This document shows, one piece after another, positions 15,396 through 23,104 of a DNA stretch of 32,035 bases (the first letter of the stretch is position 1; every line of letters starts with the position of its first letter). The notes below the pieces were generated by a model that saw nothing but the letters and a program-made list of their open reading frames with translations, was not told where the DNA came from and made no database searches. The stretch is taken from assembly GCA_020720625.1 (NCBI GenBank), contig DYOH01000040.1:1-32035 (forward strand), given 5' to 3'. A program made the translations under genes and the position numbers. This DNA is from Acetofilamentum sp. GTDB lineage: Bacteria; Bacteroidota; Bacteroidia; Bacteroidales; DYOH01.

Positions 15396-16559
15396 TTAGC
15401 TAAGTGCGTTTTTTAAATGATCGATAATATGCTCAATAGGCTCAATACCAACCGAAAGCCTGATGTACGAAGGAGAGGGGCTACGGTCTTTCCATACGGC
15501 ATATATGGGCAATTGAATGGTATGTGTTTCGCCTAAAGTGGGAATAATGGGTATGCTGTTTTTCGATTTATCGAGGTATTTAATTACCGCCAATTTTTTA
15601 TCGTCGTTGTTTTTTCCGTCTATCTCGAAAGTAAGCATTGCTCCAAAACCTTTGTTTTGAAATAGATTTTTGGCCAATTCGTGAGATGGATGAGAAGCTA
15701 AACCGGGAAATATAATTTTACTGATTTTACTGTGATTTTCCAGATAATTGGCCAATTTTTGTGCATTAAGATTATGTTGAAGCATTCTTAGTTCAAAAGT
15801 TTCGAGTTGTTCGCTTAATCTGGCCGCATCGTCGGGATTCATAACTGCTCCTGCCCATTTTCTGTATTCAATGGCCTGATGCAATAGCTCCTGATTATTG
15901 CCCGAAAGCACACCAGCAGTAATGCTGCCATGTCCGGAAAGGTATTTTGTTACGCTATGAATAACCAAATCGGCTCCGTCGGCCAATGGTTTCCATAGAA
16001 AAGAAGTGGCAAATGTATTGTCGATAATTGTTTTAACCTGGTATTTTTTTGCAAGCTTGATTATGGCAATTGCATCAGAGACCAGTAAAAATGGATTTGA
16101 AACGGCTTCGAAGTAAAGAATTTTATAATCACCGGATTTGAGTAAATTTTCGAGTGCATGTAAATTATAAACTTCCTTTTCGGGATAAAAAATATCGAAA
16201 TCTATCCCTCGTTTTCTTTTCAGCACATAGTTCATATATGAAATTGTGCCGCCGTATATTTCGCTAAAAAATAAAATGCGAGAAGGCATTTGGGCTTCGG
16301 TGAGTATAGAAATAGCCATATCAATGGAGGCCATTCCGGATGCGCTAAGTACCGACCATTGGCTTTGTTCTATTTCAGCCAATTTTGCTTCGGCAAAACC
16401 TACAGTTGGGTTTCGATATCTGCTGTAAATAAAACTTTTGGGTTGCCAGGGATTGTTTTTCTCTTCGGCAAATATTTGTTCAATATCCGAAAGAGAATTA
16501 AAAGAAAAACCGGCATCTCTGTATACCGGCATTTTAGATTGATTTATGTTGCTATCCAT
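15396..16559 (-). CDS. Cys/Met-metabolism PLP-dependent enzyme (cystathionine gamma-synthase/lyase family)
   Basis: This 387-residue fold-type-I PLP enzyme acts on sulfur amino acids: a gamma-synthase, cystathionine or methionine lyase, or O-acetylhomoserine sulfhydrylase type. The family marks are YSRYRNPTV (46-54), the SASGMASI phosphate-binding turn, EAVSNPF, DNTFATSFLWKPL, and the Schiff-base Lys205 in HSVTKYLSGHG. The C-terminal THTIQLP and RLSVGIEP bind the substrate carboxylate in relatives. The length is normal. The N-terminus (MPVYRDAGFSFNS) is a little unusual. It begins 24 bases after the SiaC-family gene, so co-transcription is likely. Which of the several reactions it performs cannot be settled by eye. 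Its linkage to (p)ppGpp enzymes may reflect amino-acid starvation control, or may be accidental. Confidence 0.88.
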   Translation of the reverse strand: MDSNINQSKMPVYRDAGFSFNSLSDIEQIFAEEKNNPWQPKSFIYSRYRNPTVGFAEAKLAEIEQSQWSVLSASGMASIDMAISILTEAQMPSRILFFSEIYGGTISYMNYVLKRKRGIDFDIFYPEKEVYNLHALENLLKSGDYKILYFEAVSNPFLLVSDAIAIIKLAKKYQVKTIIDNTFATSFLWKPLADGADLVIHSVTKYLSGHGSITAGVLSGNNQELLHQAIEYRKWAGAVMNPDDAARLSEQLETFELRMLQHNLNAQKLANYLENHSKISKIIFPGLASHPSHELAKNLFQNKGFGAMLTFEIDGKNNDDKKLAVIKYLDKSKNSIPIIPTLGETHTIQLPIYAVWKDRSPSPSYIRLSVGIEPIEHIIDHLKNALS

Positions 16560-16583
16560 TATCTGTTTAATTAATCATTATAT

Positions 16584-16967
16584 CTATATTTCGTCAATTT
16601 TCTGAAGCACAAAATCAGATTTTACAAAGTCTTTAAATTCTTCTCCAATGTCCAAAATATCGGTGTCGGCGAAATGATAGTGCCAGATTATTTTTACAGA
16701 ATTACCTTTATTGGCAATATCATCGAGTACCCTTAGAATTTCGTGAATCATTTTTGATGATGCTGTATTAATGTAATCTAGCTCGAATGTTAAATTGGTT
16801 TGGGGAGCCGGATTTTTTTTATAAAGTGTAATCCATTCTAATGCTGGGTGATATGTTTTTACTGTATTTTCGGGCATTGATGTACCTTTTATCCGAAAGT
16901 TTCCTGATATAGGGTTTAGGCTAATTTCGGGCTCGTATTTGGTGCCCTTTTGGTAAAATTTTTCCAT
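16584..16967 (-). CDS. SiaC-family regulatory phosphoprotein (DUF1987)
   Basis: The reading frame extends to an ATG at 17030, but I prefer the ATG at 16967 (MEKFYQKGT), giving 127 residues, the normal length of the family. Family features are the YEPEISLNP start, NFRIKGTSMPEN, HPALEWI and YINTASSKMI. With this start, the Thr of the NTASSK motif is residue 68, the position of the phosphorylated Thr of Pseudomonas SiaC (from memory), which supports the choice. In Pseudomonas SiaC is controlled by a kinase/phosphatase pair and activates a diguanylate cyclase; none of those partners is in this window. Here it sits downstream of the two RelA/SpoT genes and 24 bases before the PLP enzyme, so it may act on nucleotide signalling in some way (inference). 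Confidence 0.85.
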   Translation of the reverse strand: MEKFYQKGTKYEPEISLNPISGNFRIKGTSMPENTVKTYHPALEWITLYKKNPAPQTNLTFELDYINTASSKMIHEILRVLDDIANKGNSVKIIWHYHFADTDILDIGEEFKDFVKSDFVLQKIDEI

Positions 16968-17059
16968 TGTGTTTTTGTTGCTTAGTATCAAAATATATTC
17001 CAAAAATTTGTTCTTATTAATGACATGCAAAAAGGTAAAATAGTTGCAAGTATGCTTAA

Positions 17060-19204
17060 CTATCTTCTTTCTACTTTTTTCATTCCTTTGATAAGTGTTA
17101 AACGGTATAATAAATCGTTAATTACAAAATTTTTGGGGATATAGAGTTCCACAGAGCCTTTAAAATTGCGTTGGTCTGTTTCGAAATGAATGCTTCGCAT
17201 GGTAATATTAATTTCATTAATAATGATGGAGGTAACCCTGTTTACAATGCCCGAATGGTCGATGCCATGAAAATATATTACTACGAGTTTTGCTTCTTCT
17301 TTGCAACTTTTCCATTTAATTTTGATTCTCCGGTTAGGATATATTTCTAATACCGATTCGGCAATGGAGCAACTATGTTTGTGGGCTACAATGGTATTAT
17401 TTGATTTTAATCCAATAATATCGTTTCCTGGCAAAGGTAAGCAACATTGTCCTATTTCGATATTTATATCTTGCTGCTCTGTTTTCTGAACTGGTATTAT
17501 TTTCCAAAAATTTATTTTTTTCTCTTTAGAGCGTTCACTAAGCACAAGAAGTATTTGCTCAGCAGAAATTTCGCCGTTTCCGATTTTAAAATATAACTGT
17601 TCTTTGGTTTGAGCGCTAAAATGTTTGGCTAATTTTCGGAAAATATAATTATCGAAAAAAATATTCTCTTGCAATGTAAGTTCTTCTAAAATCCGAAGAC
17701 CTTGTCGTACAATATTTTTTCTTTCAGTGCGAAAGGCTTGCTTTAAATTTTCGCGGGCTTTGTCGGTTTTAACCAGGTTTACCCATTCTTTTTTGAGGTG
17801 TTGTTTCTCGGCGGTTAAAATTTGCACTTTGTCGCCGCTTAATAGCACATGTTCGGGAGGCACAGATTTATGGTTTACTTTGGCACCAATGCATCTTAAT
17901 CCAATATCGGTGTGTATATGGAAAGCAAAATCGAGCACTGTTGAATTGCTTTTAAGCTTTAAAATTTCGTTTTTGGGTGTAAAAACGTAGATATCCTCAT
18001 AAAAAATATTGCTTTTAAAATTGTCGAGTAATTCGTATGTACTTTCGGAGTTTGTATCTTTCAAATCTTTTAATTGCTGCACAAGCCTGTCGAAAGCAGT
18101 TTCTTCGGTAGAATCTCCCTTGTATTTCCAGTGGGCCGCAATTCCGAGGCTGGCAAGGTCGTCCATTCTTTTGGATCTGATTTGTACTTCAACCCATTTT
18201 TGGTCGTCGGATCTTAGGGTAATATGCAAGGCTTCGTATCCGTTTTCTTTTGGTTTGCTCACCCAGTTGCGCAATCTGTCTATCTTGGGCGTATACATTT
18301 GTGTAATAATGCTGAATATATTCCAGCACTGTGCAGCTTCTGTAATATTTTCCTGTGCCTGAAAAACGATTCTGATAGCATATATATCGTAAATCTCGTC
18401 GAAGGTTACGTGCTTTTTCTGCATTTTGTTCCAGATCGAATATACAGATTTAACCCTGCCGTCTATTTCGTACTTATAGCCTAAATTATCGAGCGCTTGC
18501 ATTATGGGCACAGTAAATCGGTTAATCGATAGCATGCGCTTTTGCTCCGAACCATCAAGTCGGTCCGATATATAGCGGTAAATATCGGGCTGAAAAATCT
18601 TAAAGCTTAAATCTTCGAGTTCGGTTTTTACTTCGTAAAGTCCGATGCGATGGGCTACAGGTGCATATATCTCAAGTGTTTCCGATGCTACTTCTTTGGC
18701 TGCCAAAGAGCTGTTTCGGTTGGCCAATATCCTAATTTCGTGCAGTTTTATTGCGAGTATCACCAGAATTACTCTTGCGTCGAAGGAGATGGTAAATAAT
18801 AGATTTCGTACCTGTTCGGCCTTATTTTTCTGATTTTCGCTTACTTTATTGGGTACTCTGCTCAGGGCTTTTACAATACTGGCTATTCTTTCGCCATATA
18901 CCTGACTAATTTCTTCGAAATCGTAGATAAGATTGTGGCGGCATAGGTAAAACATGGACGAAATTACCGATTTTGATCCCAAATTGAGTTCATCTACCAG
19001 AATTTCTGTAATAAATTGTACTTTCTCTAGCTGAATAATGTCGTATTCGTCGCGGGTAAGTTGGAGTATTTCCTGGGTTTGATTGTAGGCTTCTAAAATT
19101 TTATCCTCATTTTTTTTTATAGAAATATTTCCGTTTTGATTTATATATTCAATATAATTAAGACGGTATGCTGCTATCGATTGTGGTGAATTATGAACAT
19201 TCAT
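17060..19204 (-). CDS. relA: RelA-type (p)ppGpp synthetase with inactivated HD domain
   Basis: This 714-residue long RelA/SpoT homologue should make (p)ppGpp from ATP and GDP/GTP. The N-terminal HD domain has lost all metal ligands: no HP motif near 61, the LLHD motif is FYLC (Tyr86, Leu87), and the ADRLH motif is AIKLH (Ile152). The synthetase domain is intact: DGRVKSVYSIWNKM, catalytic Asp273 in YDIYAIRIVF, GYEALH (Tyr323, His327), VEVQIRSKRMDDLASLG and AAHWKYKG. A TGS domain (about 402-465, STVLDFAFHIHTDIGLRCIG), a CC/zinc-finger segment (GQCCLPLPGNDIIG) and a C-terminal ACT domain complete the ribosome-sensing half. It lies 45 bases after the hydrolase-type paralogue, with siaC and the PLP gene downstream. 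I see synthetase-only; lack of hydrolysis is inferred from missing residues. Confidence 0.93.
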   Translation of the reverse strand: MNVHNSPQSIAAYRLNYIEYINQNGNISIKKNEDKILEAYNQTQEILQLTRDEYDIIQLEKVQFITEILVDELNLGSKSVISSMFYLCRHNLIYDFEEISQVYGERIASIVKALSRVPNKVSENQKNKAEQVRNLLFTISFDARVILVILAIKLHEIRILANRNSSLAAKEVASETLEIYAPVAHRIGLYEVKTELEDLSFKIFQPDIYRYISDRLDGSEQKRMLSINRFTVPIMQALDNLGYKYEIDGRVKSVYSIWNKMQKKHVTFDEIYDIYAIRIVFQAQENITEAAQCWNIFSIITQMYTPKIDRLRNWVSKPKENGYEALHITLRSDDQKWVEVQIRSKRMDDLASLGIAAHWKYKGDSTEETAFDRLVQQLKDLKDTNSESTYELLDNFKSNIFYEDIYVFTPKNEILKLKSNSTVLDFAFHIHTDIGLRCIGAKVNHKSVPPEHVLLSGDKVQILTAEKQHLKKEWVNLVKTDKARENLKQAFRTERKNIVRQGLRILEELTLQENIFFDNYIFRKLAKHFSAQTKEQLYFKIGNGEISAEQILLVLSERSKEKKINFWKIIPVQKTEQQDINIEIGQCCLPLPGNDIIGLKSNNTIVAHKHSCSIAESVLEIYPNRRIKIKWKSCKEEAKLVVIYFHGIDHSGIVNRVTSIIINEINITMRSIHFETDQRNFKGSVELYIPKNFVINDLLYRLTLIKGMKKVERR

Positions 19205-19249
19205 TACTGCAAACTCTTTTTATGGTTGCGTTGGCAAATATAGTAATCA

Positions 19250-21511
19250 TTATAGCATTTCGAAATTATATTCGCGTAAACATTTATCAACTCCCTTGAT
19301 ATGTCTTACTTTGTTGATCAGATAATCGAGCACCTCCTTATTTTTTACAAACAGTATTATATCCCCCAAAAATCGGGTTTGATTTTGTATGGTAACGTTG
19401 ATAGAATGCATATTGAGGTTATTTTCGTTGTTGGATATTTCTTGAGCAATATCCCGAATTAGTCCTGGACGATCTACGCCTTTTACATTAATTTTTGCCG
19501 GAAAAATATTTAAACTTTGGTTCATCCATTCTACCGGCACTGCCTTTTTGCCGTGGACTGCTAAAAATTCTTTCGCTTGTGGACATTGTGTCTGGTGAAT
19601 CATGTAAACTCCATGCTTGTTTTGAAATATAACCGCATTATCGCCCGGAACCGGATTGCAGCATTGAGCCAGAAAATAATTGTTGTAAATTTGTCTTTCG
19701 TCGAGGAGAAATGATTTTTTGGGGTCGATTTCTACTTTAGTTATTGGTATATTCTCTTTTTCGTTGGTGAATTTAAAAATATTGCGAAAAAAACTTTGTG
19801 TACCTTTGGAGTGCGGATTTATTAGCTTTCGATAAATATCTTCCTGGCTGATTATTTTTTCGCCTAGTCTGAAAAATAATTCTTCGCTGCTCATTTTGTA
19901 AATCTGTTGCAGGTTTTCTGCCGCTTTTGTTTTGTTTCTTATTCCGGCATCGCTTATGATAGAATTAAATGTTTCTCTTCCTAAAATTGATACTTCCTGT
20001 CGCTTCTTTTTAAAAAAATCTTTAATGGCATCTGCTGCTTTTCGGGTTTTTACATAATCAATCCAAAATTCGTGTATTACCGGAATTTCGGCCTGATCAA
20101 TTTTAACTCTTTGTCCACCATGTAGTTGATATGATACTGGCACATAGAATTTGTCTACAGTGGCACCCATGCATTTTAGACCCATTTCTGTATGAATATG
20201 AAAGGCAAAATCTAAAACAGTGCTTCCTTTTGATAGTCGTATCGGCTTTCCGTCGGGAGCAAAAACTACTATTTCGTTCGAAAAACTGGTGGTTATCTCC
20301 TTTAGAAACTCCCATGCATCAACAGAATTGCTCGATAAGTCTTCGTGAAGTCTTTTTATCCAATTGTTTTTGTAGATTTTTTCTAATCCCGATGGACTAT
20401 TTTTTAAGGATAATGGTCCATGATCGTTTATCATTCTCATGCGTTCACTTAGAATTTGTATTTCTACAAATTCAAGGGGTGGTTTGGCCATAATGTCGAA
20501 AACAATGGCTTCAAATCCGTTTTTCTTTTCTAGTTTGATAAAATCGCGCAAGGAATCTTTCTGTGTTTGAAAAATATTGGTAATCTCGGCGTAGATCATG
20601 TATACCATTCTTCTTTCCATGGATTTATCGCTGGGCGAATCAAAAATAATGCGTATAGAGCGATAATTATGAATTTCATCGAGTGGTTTTTGGTTTTTGT
20701 CCATTTTTTTCCAAACGGAATACACCGATTTGCGAAAATACTCTACTCGTATTGGTATTTTTTCTGATTTTAGTTTTTCTTCAATCTTGTGTTTAATATT
20801 CTCAAATGCATCATCTCTAGCCGTTTCTACATCTTCAATCATACGCGAAATAACGTGGTAATCCTGTGGATTTGTTATTTTAAAACTGGCATCTTCGAGT
20901 TCTTGCTTTATTTTATATAAGCCGAGGCGCGCTGCAAACGGACTATAGAAAAAGGTGTTTTCGCCGGCTTTTCGTAGTTTGGAATTTGCACCTAAGCCAT
21001 CAAGGGTGCGCATATTGTGAAGCCTGTCGGCAATTTTTATGTATATTACCCTAATATCATTACTTGAATTCATGATTACTTTTTGCAGGGAGAATAGTTG
21101 CTCGGCAGATAAAATCTCTTGCTGCTCTGAGCCTATTTTATTACTCTGACTGGTAATTTTCGTTAATCCATCTACAACGGCTGCAATGTGAGGGCCAAAA
21201 AGATTTTCAATGTCTTTTACGGTGTATAATCCGCCAGAATCTTCTACCACATCGTGCAAAAGCGCACAAATAACCGAATCGGTGCCAAACCCTATTTCGT
21301 TTCTCACTATTTTGGCTACTGCTATTGGATGAACAATGTATGGATCTACTTTGTTTTTGCGCATTTGACCATAATGACCATCGTAAGCTACCATTAGCGC
21401 TTTTTTTATTCTCTCAAGCTCATTCATGGGTAATTCGCCCAAAAATTCTGTTCTTATCTGGTTATAATATACATCTATCTGCTCAATATCGCTTTTTGAA
21501 AACTCACGCAT
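19250..21511 (-). CDS. spoT: SpoT-type (p)ppGpp hydrolase with degenerate synthetase domain
   Basis: This 753-residue RelA/SpoT homologue should remove pyrophosphate from (p)ppGpp. The HD domain is complete: His61 in YIVHP, His86-Asp87 in LLHDVVED, Asp162 in ADRLHNMRTL. The synthetase domain keeps its frame (RKSVYSVWKKM, RSIRIIF, VEIQI) but has lost key residues: the catalytic Asp is Asn282 (EIHNYRS), the GYxSLH Tyr/His are Phe333 and Val337 (GFEAIV), and the AExGxAAHWxYK segment is replaced by INDHGPLSLKN. TGS (STVLDFAFHIHTEMGLKCMG), a CC segment (AQCCNPVPGDNAV) and an ACT domain remain. It precedes the synthetase-only paralogue on the same strand by 45 bases. The two look like a divided bifunctional Rel. 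No good promoter box was found in the 90 bases upstream, so readthrough from the MORN pair is possible. Confidence 0.93.
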   Translation of the reverse strand: MREFSKSDIEQIDVYYNQIRTEFLGELPMNELERIKKALMVAYDGHYGQMRKNKVDPYIVHPIAVAKIVRNEIGFGTDSVICALLHDVVEDSGGLYTVKDIENLFGPHIAAVVDGLTKITSQSNKIGSEQQEILSAEQLFSLQKVIMNSSNDIRVIYIKIADRLHNMRTLDGLGANSKLRKAGENTFFYSPFAARLGLYKIKQELEDASFKITNPQDYHVISRMIEDVETARDDAFENIKHKIEEKLKSEKIPIRVEYFRKSVYSVWKKMDKNQKPLDEIHNYRSIRIIFDSPSDKSMERRMVYMIYAEITNIFQTQKDSLRDFIKLEKKNGFEAIVFDIMAKPPLEFVEIQILSERMRMINDHGPLSLKNSPSGLEKIYKNNWIKRLHEDLSSNSVDAWEFLKEITTSFSNEIVVFAPDGKPIRLSKGSTVLDFAFHIHTEMGLKCMGATVDKFYVPVSYQLHGGQRVKIDQAEIPVIHEFWIDYVKTRKAADAIKDFFKKKRQEVSILGRETFNSIISDAGIRNKTKAAENLQQIYKMSSEELFFRLGEKIISQEDIYRKLINPHSKGTQSFFRNIFKFTNEKENIPITKVEIDPKKSFLLDERQIYNNYFLAQCCNPVPGDNAVIFQNKHGVYMIHQTQCPQAKEFLAVHGKKAVPVEWMNQSLNIFPAKINVKGVDRPGLIRDIAQEISNNENNLNMHSINVTIQNQTRFLGDIILFVKNKEVLDYLINKVRHIKGVDKCLREYNFEML

Positions 21512-21601
21512 AAATAATAGAAATAAAATTTGTGGCTAGTTCATAAAATTACAAAAAATATTGGAATATTGATGCCATAATCTGCTTTTTTTTCATTTTT
21601 T

Positions 21602-23104
21602 TTACTGAAAAACAAGAAATCTATCTTTTAATGTATATACTAGTCCTTTGGTGTTTTTGTATTTTATGAGGTAATAATACACTGCATAATCAGTTGTTTG
21701 TTTACTGTTAGATGGTTGCCATTTAAACTGAATATCATCCGAATTAAAGAGAGAAATGCCTTTGATATCAAATATTTCGATTGTGAAAGAGCTGCAAAAA
21801 ACGCATTTTATCTGAAAATATTTGTCTGTTTCGATGGGCGAGAGTAGGTAAATAGCATTGGGTATCTCTATTTTTGTTTCTTTATAAAGATTTAAAATAT
21901 TGGATTGATAGCTTGTTTGAAAACCACCATTGGCCTGGTTATAAGTTTCTAGTTTTACAAAATATTTTTTGGCTGCAGCGGCTTCGATATTATTGTCTTG
22001 CCAATAATCCGGAATGTAGTTTAAGGTTTCGATATCTTCGAAATTTGGACTGCTTAATCCGGCAGCGTAGAGTGTGGTTTTTTGTACATTTTCTGTAGCA
22101 GAGAATAGCTTGGATGTGGCCATTTCGAATGTATTTTCAAAAAGAAGTTGCCGGGTTTCTTTTATTACGAGCGGGCTTATATAGGCGTATTGGCCAATAA
22201 TTTGCTTACATGGATTTATTGCCAATATTTGGTATTTGGGCTCTTGGGCTGCGTTAAATGGGGCTTTGTAGAGTTTTTCGGCGCTCCCAAGGCTGTCTGT
22301 ATGCACAAGCCTATTGTTTTCGAAAGTTTGAAAAAGCCAAAAAGCGGGCAGATTTTCTAATACTGCATTAAAATGAATTTCTGTATTGCTGCCGTTTACT
22401 ATTACACTGTCGATAGCAATATTGGTTTGTTCGCTTCGGGCTTCGAGCAAGCATAATTGATTGGAAAAGCTATTTTTGCCGTTTATTTCGGCCATTATTT
22501 TAAAGCAAAGCTTTATGCTGTCGGCGGATTCGGTTTGACTACCTTCGTAGTCGTTTATTTTGATGGTAGTTTGCCTATCTGATTCGGATGCACTGATATA
22601 ATAATCCTTTGATATTGTCATGATTTTCAGTTGCATTTTTTGGTATGCTGCACCTATAGCATTGCTCCATTCTATTAGTATTTCGGAATTACAGTTTTGC
22701 AGTGTAAGTTTTTTGATGAAAAATGGTGCTATTGTTTGGCTAAGCTCGCTGTATTCGTATTCTGTACCTGAGCGCTTAAATGATGCTATCTTATAGGCAT
22801 AATGATGCAAGCCAATGTTCGGATTTTGATTTATAAAACTTAGGTCGGTAAAAGTGCAAGTATTTTTCTTGTTAATTTCTGCCAGGGGCATAAATGCACT
22901 ATCGGCTACAGATGATTGGTCGTATACAGTTCTGTACAGAATGTACCCGTCGATTAGCGAAGTATCGGGGCAAATCCATTCTATAAAAACTTTTTGCTCC
23001 GGATACTCTTCAACCGAAATATGTTTAAACACAGGCACCGGTAGGTGTAGTGCCTGTGTTTGAAAACCCGAAAATACAATAAATATCAGAATTATTATGC
23101 GCAC
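21602..23104 (-). CDS. Secreted protein with Fn3-like domains and a T9SS type-B-like C-terminus
   Basis: This 500-residue protein starts at GTG, fused to the previous stop as TAGTG. The signal peptide ends near FQTQA. An Fn3-like domain spans about 25-125 (KVFIEWICPDTSLIDGYILYR ... YAYKIASF); further beta-rich segments follow. The last 90 residues (IPNAIYLLSPIE ... FTIEIFDIKGISLF ... VYYYLIKYKNTKG) resemble the CHU_C/gliding-associated domain used as a type-IX secretion signal, though the usual GDGxND loop is absent. Overlap with the MORN/caspase-like gene implies coupled translation and a shared task at the envelope. No enzymatic motif is recognised. The function is unknown; secretion is well supported, the T9SS assignment only moderately. 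Confidence 0.75.
   Translation of the reverse strand: MRIIILIFIVFSGFQTQALHLPVPVFKHISVEEYPEQKVFIEWICPDTSLIDGYILYRTVYDQSSVADSAFMPLAEINKKNTCTFTDLSFINQNPNIGLHHYAYKIASFKRSGTEYEYSELSQTIAPFFIKKLTLQNCNSEILIEWSNAIGAAYQKMQLKIMTISKDYYISASESDRQTTIKINDYEGSQTESADSIKLCFKIMAEINGKNSFSNQLCLLEARSEQTNIAIDSVIVNGSNTEIHFNAVLENLPAFWLFQTFENNRLVHTDSLGSAEKLYKAPFNAAQEPKYQILAINPCKQIIGQYAYISPLVIKETRQLLFENTFEMATSKLFSATENVQKTTLYAAGLSSPNFEDIETLNYIPDYWQDNNIEAAAAKKYFVKLETYNQANGGFQTSYQSNILNLYKETKIEIPNAIYLLSPIETDKYFQIKCVFCSSFTIEIFDIKGISLFNSDDIQFKWQPSNSKQTTDYAVYYYLIKYKNTKGLVYTLKDRFLVFQ

Noticed and set aside
16967-17030. Upstream start of the SiaC-family gene
   Set aside because: The additional 21 residues are unlike the family, and the ATG at 16967 gives both the normal length and the expected position of the motif Thr.
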